A stretch of 64,000 bases of DNA from Deminuibacter soli (GTDB lineage: Bacteria; Bacteroidota; Bacteroidia; Chitinophagales; Chitinophagaceae), in assembly GCF_003412455.1 (NCBI RefSeq), contig NZ_QTJU01000002.1:248001-312000 (forward strand), in the 5' to 3' direction. Position numbers and translations under genes: made by a program. Of this stretch, positions 43,652 through 53,638 are shown piece after piece. Within the stretch, counting starts at the first letter, position 1. Every line of letters starts with the position of its first letter. Under the pieces are notes generated by a model, which was given only the letters and a program-made list of their open reading frames with translations, ran no database searches and was not told where the DNA came from.

Positions 43652-44701
43652 TTATACAACGAGCATGGCATCGCCATAGCTGAAGAAACGGTATTTGTCT
43701 TTAATAGCGCGTTTGTATGCTTCAGTAGCCAGTTCGTAACCTGCAAAGGCACAAACCATGATAAGCAAACTGGTTTTGGGCAAATGGAAATTGGTTACCA
43801 GGCTATCGGCTACGTTAAAGTCGTACGGCGGGTGAATAAACGTGTTGGTCCAGCCTTCGCTTGGCTTCAGCAGTTTTTGTGCGGTGAAGCTGCTTTCCAT
43901 GGCGCGCATGGTAGTGGTGCCGATAGAACAAATGCGGTGATTGGTTTCTTTTGCCTTGTTTACAATTTTGCAGGCTTCTTCGTCAATGCGGTAGTATTCT
44001 GCATCCATTTTGTGTTTGCTCAGGTCTTCCACTTCAATAGGGCGGAAGGTACCGAGGCCTGTGTGCAGGGTAACTTCTGCAAAGCGGATACCTTTAATCT
44101 CGCAACGTTTGATAAGCTCTTTGCTGAAGTGCAAACCGGCGGTAGGAGCAGCTACTGCGCCTTCGTGTTTGGCGTAAACAGTCTGGTAGCGCTCTTTATC
44201 TTCTTCATCGGGTTTGCGTTTGATGTATTTGGGCAGTGGTGTTTCGCCCAGAAACTCGAGCATTTTTTTGAAGCTTTCATCATCATCGTCCCAAAGAAAG
44301 CGGATAGTGCGGCCGCGGCTGGTGGTATTGTCAATTACTTCTGCTACCAGTTCATCATTTTCACCGAAATACAGTTTGTTGCCTACACGTATTTTACGGG
44401 CAGGATCAACAATCACATCCCACAAACGGTTGGGTTTGTTCAGTTCCCTCAGCAGGAATACTTCAATTTTAGCACCTGTTTTTTCCTTGCGGCCATACAT
44501 GCGTGCAGGAAAAACCTTGGTATTGTTTACAACAAATACGTCTTTGTCATCAAAATAATCCAGGATGTCGCGGAAATTCTTGTTCTCGATATTGCCCGTT
44601 TTACGGTCTACAACCATCATTCGGCTGTCTTCACGGCGTTTTGTAGGATTTTGGGCAATCAGATTAAGTGGAAGATCAAACTTGAATTGTGATAATTTCA
44701 T
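43652..44701 (-). CDS. queA: S-adenosylmethionine:tRNA ribosyltransferase-isomerase
   Basis: A 349-residue enzyme that moves the ribosyl part of SAM onto preQ1 in tRNA to form epoxyqueuosine. Family signatures: [24 protein letters not shown] at the start, [66 protein letters not shown] and [19 protein letters not shown] near the end. The length is typical. No preQ1 riboswitch was found upstream. Confidence 0.96.
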   Translation of the reverse strand: MKLSQFKFDLPLNLIAQNPTKRREDSRMMVVDRKTGNIENKNFRDILDYFDDKDVFVVNNTKVFPARMYGRKEKTGAKIEVFLLRELNKPNRLWDVIVDPARKIRVGNKLYFGENDELVAEVIDNTTSRGRTIRFLWDDDDESFKKMLEFLGETPLPKYIKRKPDEEDKERYQTVYAKHEGAVAAPTAGLHFSKELIKRCEIKGIRFAEVTLHTGLGTFRPIEVEDLSKHKMDAEYYRIDEEACKIVNKAKETNHRICSIGTTTMRAMESSFTAQKLLKPSEGWTNTFIHPPYDFNVADSLVTNFHLPKTSLLIMVCAFAGYELATEAYKRAIKDKYRFFSYGDAMLVV

Positions 44702-45020
44702 GTGTCTATCAGTTTATTTTTCCAAAGCCTTTTCTTTGGAACAATAGGCCACATACAGTCACCCCTATGCACCGGGGTTCGTGTCATGTTACGGCATGAT
44801 TTTTTTAGGTAAAGTGTGCGAAGGTACGTTTTTATATTTACATTACGGCACAGGCAACATATTTCTGTCTACAACAGCACGCCGGGGCATTTGTTCAAAT
44901 CTGCGGGCATTTCACCGGCCACCCCGAAAAATTTCAGCAAGTCGCATCTTTTCACCAACTTAACATAGGCGAAATAGTCTGCCCCAAAGAATGCTATTTT
45001 TTATATACTAAAATAAATTA
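44702..45020. other. divergent intergenic stretch, queA / TraB-like
   Basis: Contains a perfect 8-bp inverted repeat (TTCCAAAG/CTTTGGAA, 44720-44741) in the queA leader. On the plus strand near 44785-44810 a short TCATG/CATGA hairpin is followed by seven T. No gene, repeat array or known riboswitch is seen; promoters of both genes must lie here. Confidence 0.45.
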
Positions 45021-48000
45021 ATGTCTTCAGCCGCTTTTATACGCCAGTTTTTTTTCACCCTGTTAACCGCAAGCTTACTGGCACTACCCGCCCGCTCCCA
45101 GAAAAACACTGCCGGCAAATATCCCAGCCTGCTTTGGGAAATCACCGGCAATGGCTTAACCAAACCCTCGTACCTTTTTGGTACCATGCATGTGAGCAGT
45201 AAAATGGTGTTTCACCTGAGCGATTCATTTTACCATGCCATTCAGCGTTGCGATGTGGTGGCGCTGGAACTCAATCCCTGCCTCTGGCAACCCGATATGA
45301 TTCGCATGGAGCAGTCCAAACGCGCTATCAATGCCTACATGGAAGGAGAAACAACCGACTTCATCAGCGAAAAATCTTTTCAGCCCGAAAAATTTGAAGA
45401 CAACCTGCGCGCTGCACTTACTGAAGAACCTACACAAATCAACAGCCTGTTATACCGTACCCTGCAGGCACAGGCCGATTACGAAGAAAATACCTATCTC
45501 GATCTGTATATCTACCAAACCGGCCGCAAGCTGGGCAAGCTGCCCGGAGGCGTGGAAGATTATTATCAAACCGAAAAAACCGTGTTTGAAGCTTACCAGG
45601 ACATGGCGAAAGAAAAAAACCGGAAGAAGCCCGAACTGGAAGGCGAACAGGAAGCCGAGGTGGAACGCAAAATTCAGGAAGCTTACCGCAAGGGTAATCT
45701 CGACCTGCTTGATTCGCTCGAAATGCTTTCGTTTAATTCACCGGCTTACGTGGAGAAATTCCTGTTTCGCCGCAACGAAATACAGGCCCATTCCATCGAT
45801 ACCATCATCCGCAAACATTCTCTTTTTGTGGGTGTGGGTGCCGCACACCTGGCCGGTGCACGTGGCGTAATTGAACTGCTGCGCAAAATGGGTTATCATT
45901 TGCGGCCGGTGACCATGCTCGACAGGGATGCTGCACGCAAGGAGGCCATTGACCAGATGAAGGTACCCGTGGTATTTAAAAAAGTAACCACCGAAGATGG
46001 CGCAGTAACCATGCAATTGCCGGGTACCCTGTACCGCCGTGCCGACACAAGGGTAGACGGCGCAGGTGGCAGCTGGCAATATGCCGATATGGACAATGGT
46101 GCGTACTATATGCTTACCCGCGTTAACACCCATGCCGCCATGCTGGGTTGTAATGTAAACGATATGCTGAAAAAGATTGACAGCCTGTTGTATGAAAATA
46201 TTCCGGGCAGGATCATTAAAAAAACAGGCATCGCCATTAACGGCAACCCTGGCTACGATATCACCAACCGCACCCGCCGCGGCGATCTGCAGCGCTACAA
46301 CATTATTGTTACCCCGTTTGAAGTAATGGTGTTTAAAATGAGCGGCAACGATAATTATGTTGATGGGAAAGAAGCAGAAACCTTCTTTGGTTCCATACAA
46401 ATGCAACCAGTTGAACCTGCCGCATGGGTGCAGTACCAACCCGCAGCAGGCGATTTCAGCGTACAGTTGCCCCACAAACCGCACCTGTTCCGTAATACCA
46501 GCAACAGCGACCATGTTGACCGCTGGGAGTATGAAGCCGTTGATTCTGCTACCGGCAATACCTATTCCATCTGGAAAAAGAGTGTACACAACCAGCACTT
46601 CCTGGAAGAAGATACGTTCGATATAAAACTGATAGAAGAAAGCGTTCGCCGTTCGGCACTGGTTGATAAACTGGTACAGCACAGCTGGCAAAAACGCGAT
46701 GGCTATGAAATGCTGTGTATGCAGTTTAGTATAAAAGGCGGTGGCTGGCTGCATGCAGCTGCATTGCTGCGTGGCCCGCATTATTACCTGCTGATGAGTA
46801 AGAGCAACAGCCATGTGCCTGACAAACGTTATTTCGATTCGTTTCACTTTGTGCCGTTTCAATATGCAGCATCAGCATGGTATACCGATTCGCTGTTGCA
46901 TTTCTCGGTACGGTCACCGGTGCGGCCCGTACTCGATACACAGCTGATGAATATGTACGATGCCACCATCAGCGAAGAATTTCTCGACAAGGTGCAGGAT
47001 AGAGCCACTTACTGGCAGGGCGCGCGTTACGCCGGTTTTGTAAGCGATAGTACCGGCGAAAGAATACAGGTGCGCATGCAACAGTACCCCAGGTATTATT
47101 TCCGGCGGTCAGATACCAGCTTCTGGAAAGAAGAACTGGAGAATTACCGCTGGCGCAAGCTGGTATTGCGTTCACAGCAGCCGGTTACGGTTGTTCCCGG
47201 TTGCACGGGGTATGAGCAGGTGTTGTGCGATACCAATACTGCCCGCATTATTACACAACGCCTGCTGCTGAAAGGGAATCGCCTGTACCGTATTATGGCC
47301 ATCACTGACACACTGGAGCAGGGCAGCAGTTTTGTCAATACGTTTTTCAATACGTTCACGCCCGATACCGTTCGCATAGGGCCATCTATTTATGAAAACA
47401 AGCTGAACCTGTTTCTGGCAGATTATTTCAGCAAAGATTCGGCAGTAGCCAAGAAGGCACACGATGTGCTGAGCGATGTGTATTTTGGCAGGGAAGGCGT
47501 AGCGCCATTGATGCAGATTATTCAGCGGCAGCAATACGGTGCAAAGGATTATTTTGATCAGAAGATCCGCGCAATTGCAGAGCTGGGTTATATACACGAT
47601 ACACTGGTATCTGTACAGGTGCGGCAATACCTGGTAAACCTGTACAATGCAGTAGGCGATACAGGTTATTTCCAGAATGCCATATTGCGCGCCTTGGCTT
47701 ATATGAAAACGCAGGATGCAACCGGGGCATTTAAAACCCTGGTACTGCAGGATCCGCCGGTATTTGAAAGCACAGAAGGCTACAATTCCCTGTTCAGGCC
47801 GTTTGCAGATACCCTGAAGCTGGGCCGCCAGCTGTTTCCCGATTTGCTGCAACTGGCCAGTCTTGAAGAGTATCGCGTGCCTGTAACCCGGCTGCTGGCC
47901 AGCCTGGCAGACAGTGGCCTGATCACTTCCAAAGAATATGATGGTTACTACAACAAGCTTTTATACGACGGCAAAATTGCGTTCAAGCGCCAGCAGGCAC

Positions 48001-48716
48001 GCGACGAACGTTTGCTGAACAAACAAAGCGACGATGACGATGCCGGCAGCGACGACAATGGAGAAGTGGCGCTTCGCAGTTCTGAAGAGTTAAGCAGGAT
48101 AACCAGCCTGCTGGTGCCTTTTTATGATGAATATCCTGCTGTTGCACAATACATCAACAAACTGCTGCAATCAAAAAACACGGGCGTGCAGCTGGCTGCC
48201 ATAAAGGGTTTGCTTAAACAGCACAAACCGGTGCCCGATTCCGTATTGTTGTCTGTTGCAGCGCAGGATGGCTACCGCAGTGATTTGTACGCCATACTGG
48301 AAAAGGAAAAACAAACTGCATTGTTTCCCGCCGTATGGAAAAAGCCTGAAGCAATGGCGCGCTCACAACTGCTCAGCTCGCATAACATGGCAAAGTTTAA
48401 TGCAGTAGAACTGATGGGCAAACAACTGGTGCGGGTAAAACAGGAGGAAGGCTATGTATTTCTTTACCGCTATAAATTAAAACAACAGGACAACTGGATG
48501 ATTGCCCTCAGCGGTTTGCAGCCGAAAGATGGTGTAAGCGTAAGCAGCAATACCATGCTGGTGCGTTTAACGGGTAAAAAAGTAAAACCCGGCATCCTGT
48601 TGCAGGAACAGCTGGATGATCAGCTGAAGCGTGCCTTGTATAGCTGGCACAGAAGTGCAGCCAATTATTTTGAAGACACCAACTACGAGCAGCTGCGCAA
48701 TATGCTGAAATATTAA
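45021..48716 (+). CDS. giant TraB/GumN-domain exported protein
   Basis: A 1231-residue protein with a signal peptide (FFFTLLTASLLALPARS). Residues about 35-300 are a TraB/GumN (Tiki-like) domain: SYLFGTMHVSSKMVF with its GTMH motif, a Glu in VALELNP, and VGVGAAHLAGARGVIELLRKMGY at the end. This fold includes possible metal-dependent proteases. The remaining 930 residues have no domain I recognise: beta-rich segments (about 310-780) followed by helical repeats (about 800-1130). The usual TraB protein is about 300 residues, so this is an extended form. Its stop codon lies 1 nt from that of the convergent ABC gene. Confidence 0.75.
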   Translation: MSSAAFIRQFFFTLLTASLLALPARSQKNTAGKYPSLLWEITGNGLTKPSYLFGTMHVSSKMVFHLSDSFYHAIQRCDVVALELNPCLWQPDMIRMEQSKRAINAYMEGETTDFISEKSFQPEKFEDNLRAALTEEPTQINSLLYRTLQAQADYEENTYLDLYIYQTGRKLGKLPGGVEDYYQTEKTVFEAYQDMAKEKNRKKPELEGEQEAEVERKIQEAYRKGNLDLLDSLEMLSFNSPAYVEKFLFRRNEIQAHSIDTIIRKHSLFVGVGAAHLAGARGVIELLRKMGYHLRPVTMLDRDAARKEAIDQMKVPVVFKKVTTEDGAVTMQLPGTLYRRADTRVDGAGGSWQYADMDNGAYYMLTRVNTHAAMLGCNVNDMLKKIDSLLYENIPGRIIKKTGIAINGNPGYDITNRTRRGDLQRYNIIVTPFEVMVFKMSGNDNYVDGKEAETFFGSIQMQPVEPAAWVQYQPAAGDFSVQLPHKPHLFRNTSNSDHVDRWEYEAVDSATGNTYSIWKKSVHNQHFLEEDTFDIKLIEESVRRSALVDKLVQHSWQKRDGYEMLCMQFSIKGGGWLHAAALLRGPHYYLLMSKSNSHVPDKRYFDSFHFVPFQYAASAWYTDSLLHFSVRSPVRPVLDTQLMNMYDATISEEFLDKVQDRATYWQGARYAGFVSDSTGERIQVRMQQYPRYYFRRSDTSFWKEELENYRWRKLVLRSQQPVTVVPGCTGYEQVLCDTNTARIITQRLLLKGNRLYRIMAITDTLEQGSSFVNTFFNTFTPDTVRIGPSIYENKLNLFLADYFSKDSAVAKKAHDVLSDVYFGREGVAPLMQIIQRQQYGAKDYFDQKIRAIAELGYIHDTLVSVQVRQYLVNLYNAVGDTGYFQNAILRALAYMKTQDATGAFKTLVLQDPPVFESTEGYNSLFRPFADTLKLGRQLFPDLLQLASLEEYRVPVTRLLASLADSGLITSKEYDGYYNKLLYDGKIAFKRQQARDERLLNKQSDDDDAGSDDNGEVALRSSEELSRITSLLVPFYDEYPAVAQYINKLLQSKNTGVQLAAIKGLLKQHKPVPDSVLLSVAAQDGYRSDLYAILEKEKQTALFPAVWKKPEAMARSQLLSSHNMAKFNAVELMGKQLVRVKQEEGYVFLYRYKLKQQDNWMIALSGLQPKDGVSVSSNTMLVRLTGKKVKPGILLQEQLDDQLKRALYSWHRSAANYFEDTNYEQLRNMLKY

Positions 48717-48717
48717 A

Positions 48718-50457
48718 CTACAAACGGATCTGCGGAATCGCTTCAATCAAACGCTGCGTATAACTGCTTTGCGGGTGATGGTAGATTTGTGCAGCATCGC
48801 CGATTTCTTCAATACGGCCTTTGTTCATTACCATAATCCGGTCGCTGATGTATTTTACCACGGCAAGATCGTGCGAGATGAAAATGGCGGTAAAGCCGAA
48901 TGCCTGTTTTAAATCGTTCAGCAGGTTAAGTACCTGGGCCTGCACGCTTACATCGAGTGCAGAAACACTTTCATCGCAGATAACAAAAGATGGTTCCAGT
49001 GCCAGTGCACGGGCAATCACAATACGTTGTCTTTGTCCGCCGCTGAATGCGTGCGGGTAGCGGTTGTAATGCTCGGGCAGCAGGTTCACCTTACGCAGCA
49101 AATCCATCACACGCTCTTTGCGTTCTGCATCGTTTTTACCAATACCATGCACTTTCAGTGGTTCGGCAATGGCATCGCCAATGGTTATGCGCGGGTTTAA
49201 AGATGAGAAGGGGTCCTGGAAAATAATCTGTACATCCTTACGCAGTGCCTTCAATTCATTGGGCGGCATCTGCACCATATCACGTCCCTTGAAATATATT
49301 TCGCCCGAAGTAGGTTGCACCAGCCGCAGCAAAGCGCGGCCCAGCGTGGTTTTGCCACAGCCTGATTCACCTACCAGCCCCAGGGTTTCGCCGACCATAA
49401 CATCAAAACTCACATCATTGACTGCCTTAGTATACTGCAGCGGTTTACCCAGCCAGTTTTTGCTTACCGGGAACCATACATTTAAATTTTTCACCGATAC
49501 CAGTGGCGTGTTGTGTGCAGCAGGCGCTGCCTCAACAGCTGCAACAGCAGGGTGTAATGGCGGGGTGTTTGTTTTTTCAACCAGCTCTCCATCACTGGTC
49601 ACGGTTAAAAAATCAGCTACCACAGGCAGTCTTTCACCTTTGGGGTGCAGGGCCGGTCTGCAGGCCAGCAATGCCCTGGTATAGGGGTGCTGCGGGTTTT
49701 GCAGCAATTGCCTGGCAGGGCCTTGTTCTACAATTTTACCTTTATACAATACCACGATGCTGTCGGCAATTTCAGATACCACGGCCAGGTCATGCGTAAT
49801 AAACAACACACCCATGTTCTGGTGCTGCTGCAATTGCCTGATCAGTTGCAGTATGTTTTTCTGAACGGTTACATCTAGCGCGGTGGTGGGTTCATCGCAA
49901 ATAAGCAGTGCCGGTTCGGTACACATGGCCATCGCAATCATTACACGTTGCTTTTGGCCGCCGCTTAACTGGTGCGGGTAGCTGTTAAATATGCGTTCGG
50001 GTGTGGGCAGCTGCACCTGGTTAAACAGGTCAAGTGTTTTATCGCGTGCCGCTTCATTGCTTAACCGGTGATGCTGTTGCAGGGCTTCCATTACCTGGTT
50101 GCCGCAGGTATGCACCGGGTTCAGTGAGCTCATGGGCTCCTGGAATATCATGGAAATACGGTTGCCGCGAAGCGCTTCCATTTGTTGCTGCGTGTACTGC
50201 AGCAAGTCGGCCGGTTCGCCATTGTTGTGGTGAAAATAAATATGACCGTTGCTGTACACGGCAGGCGGACTGCTTAACAGGCGCAGTACCGATAATGCGG
50301 TGATAGATTTGCCTGAGCCTGATTCGCCTACTACCGCAACCAGCTCGCCCCTGCCAATGCTGAACGAAACGTTTTGCAGCGTAGGGCTTAACCTGCCATT
50401 GTTGGTGAAGCCGATACTTAAGTTTTCTACACGCAACAATGGAGCATATGCCGTCAT
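48718..50457 (-). CDS. fused dual-ATPase peptide ABC transporter subunit (DppD-DppF/GsiA-like)
   Basis: A 579-residue protein with two complete ABC domains. The first has Walker A GESGSGKS (44-51), signature LSGGQKQR and Walker [13 protein letters not shown]. The second has [16 protein letters not shown] and [11 protein letters not shown]. Both carry the oligopeptide-specific C-terminal extension ([17 protein letters not shown] in the first). It energises uptake of peptides or a similar solute; the permeases and binding protein are not in this window. It starts 3 nt after the amn stop codon, so it is co-transcribed with amn. Confidence 0.9.
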   Translation of the reverse strand: MTAYAPLLRVENLSIGFTNNGRLSPTLQNVSFSIGRGELVAVVGESGSGKSITALSVLRLLSSPPAVYSNGHIYFHHNNGEPADLLQYTQQQMEALRGNRISMIFQEPMSSLNPVHTCGNQVMEALQQHHRLSNEAARDKTLDLFNQVQLPTPERIFNSYPHQLSGGQKQRVMIAMAMCTEPALLICDEPTTALDVTVQKNILQLIRQLQQHQNMGVLFITHDLAVVSEIADSIVVLYKGKIVEQGPARQLLQNPQHPYTRALLACRPALHPKGERLPVVADFLTVTSDGELVEKTNTPPLHPAVAAVEAAPAAHNTPLVSVKNLNVWFPVSKNWLGKPLQYTKAVNDVSFDVMVGETLGLVGESGCGKTTLGRALLRLVQPTSGEIYFKGRDMVQMPPNELKALRKDVQIIFQDPFSSLNPRITIGDAIAEPLKVHGIGKNDAERKERVMDLLRKVNLLPEHYNRYPHAFSGGQRQRIVIARALALEPSFVICDESVSALDVSVQAQVLNLLNDLKQAFGFTAIFISHDLAVVKYISDRIMVMNKGRIEEIGDAAQIYHHPQSSYTQRLIEAIPQIRL

Positions 50458-50460
50458 GAA

Positions 50461-51231
50461 TTAAAATTTCAGGTGTCTTACCGTAAGACCGTTATTGATC
50501 AGTTGTTTTAATGAATCGATACCAATTCTCAGATGCCTGTCAACATACTGCGCGGTTACCGCGGTATCACTGGCTTCTGTTTTTACACCTTCGGGAATCA
50601 TGGGCTGGTCGCTTACGAGCAGCAATGCCCCTGTAGGTATTTTATTGTAAAAGCCTACTGTAAAAATAGTGGCTGTTTCCATATCAATGGCATAAGCGCG
50701 TATTCTTTGCAGATATTCTTTGAATTCTTCATCATGTTCCCACACGCGGCGGTTCATAGTATACACCGTGCCTGTCCAGTAATCAACCTGGTAGTCGCGA
50801 ATGGTGGTGCTGATGGCTTTCTGCAGCGCAAATGCAGGCAGGGCAGGCACTTCGGGCGGAAAGTAATCGTCTGATGTACCCTCGCCGCGTATGGCTGCAA
50901 TGGGCAGTATCAGGTCGCCTATCTTGTTGCGTTTTTTCAGCCCGCCGCATTTGCCCAAAAACAGCGCTGCTTCCGGTTCTATGGCATGCAGCAGGTCCAT
51001 TACAGTAGCTGCACCAGGACTGCCCATACCAAAATTAATAATCGTGATGCCTTCGGCTGTGGCGCATTGAAAGGGGCGGTCAAGACCAATCACCGGAACA
51101 TTGTTCCATTCTGCGAACATTTTTACATAATTGCTGAAGTTGGTCAGCAGGATGTATTTACCAAAGTTTTCGAGTTTTTCTCCGGTGTAACGGGGAAGCC
51201 AGTTGTATACGATCTCTTCTTTCGTCTTCAT
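50461..51231 (-). CDS. amn: AMP nucleosidase (Bacteroidota type)
   Basis: A 256-residue nucleoside-phosphorylase-fold enzyme that splits AMP into adenine and ribose-5-phosphate. Motifs: GMGSPGAATVMDLLHAIEPE, FLGKCGGLKKRNKIGDLILPIAAIRGEGTSDDY and the substrate-binding YAIDMETATIFTVGF. It is shorter than E. coli Amn because it lacks that protein's N-terminal domain, as is usual in this phylum. First gene of amn-ABC. Confidence 0.88.
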   Translation of the reverse strand: MKTKEEIVYNWLPRYTGEKLENFGKYILLTNFSNYVKMFAEWNNVPVIGLDRPFQCATAEGITIINFGMGSPGAATVMDLLHAIEPEAALFLGKCGGLKKRNKIGDLILPIAAIRGEGTSDDYFPPEVPALPAFALQKAISTTIRDYQVDYWTGTVYTMNRRVWEHDEEFKEYLQRIRAYAIDMETATIFTVGFYNKIPTGALLLVSDQPMIPEGVKTEASDTAVTAQYVDRHLRIGIDSLKQLINNGLTVRHLKF

Positions 51232-51383
51232 ATAATGTCAGAGGTTTAGTTAGGGAGTACGATCTGCAGACTTATCCAGGGAGCTTCCGGAATAAATTCT
51301 ACGAATTTACTGAAATAAATTGATTATTCCCTGGCGTAACAAGCTGTTAAGGCGGTTGCAGGCAAATGCATTTACTTTGCAGC

Positions 51384-51812
51384 ATGGTAAAAATCGAATA
51401 CCCGGCCCTGCCCTTTAAAATGAAACAGGAAGCAGGGAAGGAGAGCATATTTGATGAAGTACGCAAACAATGGGTGCGCCTGACGCCTGAAGAATGGGTG
51501 CGTCAGAATTTTATACAATACCTGGTACAGGTGAAGAAATACCCTACGGCAATTATGGCTGTGGAAAAGGAGATCATGCTTGGTGAACTCCGCAAACGCT
51601 GCGATATTGTAATATACCGCGAACATAAACCCTGGATGATTGTCGAGTGCAAAGAAATGGATGTGGTGCTTAACGATGCTGTTGCCGCACAGGTATTCCG
51701 CTACAATATGGCCCTGAATGTGCAGTACCTGGTAGTAACCAACGGCAACTACACATTTGCCATGGAAACCGCTACCAGGAAGGGTTTGGAAGCATTGCCC
51801 GAATTCGCCTGA
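51384..51812 (+). CDS. stand-alone HsdR-N-like PD-(D/E)XK protein
   Basis: A 142-residue protein matching the N-terminal nuclease fold of type I restriction R subunits (HSDR_N_2 type). The catalytic pattern is intact: Asp74 in RCDIVIY, then Glu88 and Lys90 in IVECKEMD. It has no helicase domain and no hsdM or hsdS nearby, so it is not a restriction system as it stands. Such small proteins are widespread in Bacteroidota and their role is unknown. ATG 51384 is chosen because TACTTTG, a -7-like box, lies at 51373-51379 just before it. Confidence 0.8.
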   Translation: MVKIEYPALPFKMKQEAGKESIFDEVRKQWVRLTPEEWVRQNFIQYLVQVKKYPTAIMAVEKEIMLGELRKRCDIVIYREHKPWMIVECKEMDVVLNDAVAAQVFRYNMALNVQYLVVTNGNYTFAMETATRKGLEALPEFA

Positions 51813-51825
51813 CAACAATAACCAT

Positions 51826-51865
51826 CAGGCAATTAAACAATCCAACCATTGCCTGCTTTTCTTTT
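51826..51865 (+). terminator. intrinsic terminator after the HsdR-N-like gene
   Basis: Perfect 8-bp stem CAGGCAAT/ATTGCCTG with a 14-nt loop, then CTTTTCTTTT. Confidence 0.75.
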
Positions 51866-51880
51866 GCTGCCTTAAGCGGA

Positions 51881-51906
51881 AAAAGAAAAGCAGGCCGAAA
51901 CCTGCT
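51881..51906 (-). terminator. intrinsic terminator after the vWA-like gene
   Basis: Minus strand: stem AGCAGG/CCTGCT with a 6-nt loop, then TTTCTTTTT. Its inner part also pairs with the opposing terminator: 15-bp perfect arms 51851-51865 and 51881-51895. Confidence 0.75.
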
Positions 51907-51949
51907 CTCAAATTTTGAATTGTAAAACCACAAAAAACACACAAGCATA

Positions 51950-53419
51950 TTAATGTACCGCCTCCACTACCTGTTTGCCGTTGAAACGGTAGTAGCGGTT
52001 ATGTATAAACATTTCTTTGCCTTGCTTCAGCGGGGAAAGGTCCAGTATGTCTTCATTGATGAAGTGTAAACTGCCGCCGCTCACCAGGGCAATGGTAATT
52101 AAATCGGGATGCACGCCCAGTCTTTTACCGCATATCACCACCTGTACCGGTTTCTTAATCTGGCCCACCAGTTGTAAATCACGTGCAGGTGCCCAGCTAT
52201 CGGCTATCAGCACTACGTTTTTGCTGTCAGGGGCGGCTTCAATTCCTTTTATCACTGCCTCACAGGGATTTTCTTCAAGATCACCGCCATCGCCCTTCTC
52301 CATAGTAGTTTGAATAAGATCAGCCATCTCCTTGCTGTTCTCTACTTTGGCACCGTACGTACCGCCGGTGTTGCCAATGTATTTAAGATCATCTATGCGG
52401 TTGTCTCCGTCATTAAAGCAAAGACAGTAATCAATATTGCTTCGCTTCTCATGCTGCTGCATCCATTGCACCAGCTGAACAATGTATGGCGACATGCTGC
52501 CTGTTACGTCTGCTATCACCAGCATGTGCTCAAACTTGTTACGGGCAAAGGTGTGCAGTACCGTACTGTCTTGCGGCATAGGTACCGGGTCAGGTGCAGG
52601 TATTACCGGTTTGGCCACAGGTTCCGGCGCTTTTACCAGGGTTCCGCCCGGGTCTGGCCTGGGGCCAAGCAGTAAAAACAGCGAATCTTCCCCGTTCACC
52701 ATTTTACGCATCTTCGGGTCAATCAGGTATTTGTTCAGGGCTACATCCGGTGTAATGGCTACAATACTGTCGCCTTCGGCAGGCGGCTCCAGTTTGGCAC
52801 GCTGGTCGGTAAGCTTTTTCAGCGGGCGGCCCATAAAGGTTTTGGCCCTGGGTGTATTGCCCTGGTGAATAATGGCCCACTGGTGAATTTTACCGGGCGT
52901 CTCATCTGCCGGCTGGTAAGGCACCGTTGTATCAGGTATCGCCTGCTGTATTATGGTCAGTTCCCTCTTGCGGTCTTCGGGCGTGTAGGGTTTGCGGTAG
53001 TTAATCACAAAGCCGTGGTGCAGGCGGCCTGCGCTTTCCGGGTCCTTGCCATCCATCTGGCGCACAATGGTCCAGCTGATGTTTTTCTGCTTTTCAATAC
53101 CCGGTACCAGCTGGCAAAGGGCTATCAGCCTGCGTTTGTTCAACGGCTTCAAATCGCTGTGTGCAGGGTAATCGGTAAACAGGAGGTCTACAGAAAGTAT
53201 CTGTGCGCCTTTCAGTTCGCTGGCGCCGGTGGTATCTACAAAAAGGCTTTTGGCGTATTGCATCTGGAACAGCAGCTGATTGTGGCTGATGGTGTCCGAT
53301 TCATAGGCGGGAACGCGCAGGATGCGGTTATTGAGCAGTGAATCAATGAATTTTGTCGATTGCGCCCGGAGGGAACAGGTTAACAAAAGCAGTATCGGTA
53401 TACCTACTACTTTTTTCAT
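51950..53419 (-). CDS. exported vWA-like domain protein
   Basis: A 489-residue protein with a signal peptide (MKKVVGIPILLLLTCSLRA). Residues about 25-190 are a mixed fold whose repeated text (IDSLLNNRILRVPAYESD) gives no hit I recognise. A Pro-rich hinge (about 260-290) follows. The C-terminal 190 residues look like a von Willebrand A domain with a MIDAS-type site DVTGSMS (Asp304, Thr306, Ser308) and VVLIADSWAPARD. It probably binds a metal and a partner in the periplasm or on the surface. ATG 53419 is chosen to start at the signal peptide. Function unknown. Confidence 0.65.
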   Translation of the reverse strand: MKKVVGIPILLLLTCSLRAQSTKFIDSLLNNRILRVPAYESDTISHNQLLFQMQYAKSLFVDTTGASELKGAQILSVDLLFTDYPAHSDLKPLNKRRLIALCQLVPGIEKQKNISWTIVRQMDGKDPESAGRLHHGFVINYRKPYTPEDRKRELTIIQQAIPDTTVPYQPADETPGKIHQWAIIHQGNTPRAKTFMGRPLKKLTDQRAKLEPPAEGDSIVAITPDVALNKYLIDPKMRKMVNGEDSLFLLLGPRPDPGGTLVKAPEPVAKPVIPAPDPVPMPQDSTVLHTFARNKFEHMLVIADVTGSMSPYIVQLVQWMQQHEKRSNIDYCLCFNDGDNRIDDLKYIGNTGGTYGAKVENSKEMADLIQTTMEKGDGGDLEENPCEAVIKGIEAAPDSKNVVLIADSWAPARDLQLVGQIKKPVQVVICGKRLGVHPDLITIALVSGGSLHFINEDILDLSPLKQGKEMFIHNRYYRFNGKQVVEAVH

Positions 53420-53575
53420 AAAGGAATTGGGTTTCCGCAAAGATAGGCACCAGCACACTGCGCCGGGGCTATGTGCGTAGCGCACGGAACAGAACATTTG
53501 TTATGCACATGCATAATAAAGCCGGTACCCGGTTTCATAACCCGTTTTCCCTGTTTACAGGTTGACATCACCAGG

Positions 53576-53610
53576 AAATAAAAAACCGGGAGCGCTTCAG
53601 GCCCCCGGTT
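53576..53610 (-). terminator. intrinsic terminator after the glutamate dehydrogenase gene
   Basis: Stem AACCGGG/CCCGGTT with extra inner GC pairs; minus-strand T run after it. Confidence 0.8.
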
Positions 53611-53638
53611 CTACGGTAAATATGGTTTAGTACGGCTG

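Noticed and set aside
44702-44820. Possible preQ1 riboswitch before queA
   Set aside because: The leader lacks the conserved preQ1 aptamer blocks; only a simple hairpin is present.
51384-51812. A type I restriction-modification system
   Set aside because: Only the nuclease-like domain is present; no hsdM, hsdS or helicase part lies in the window.
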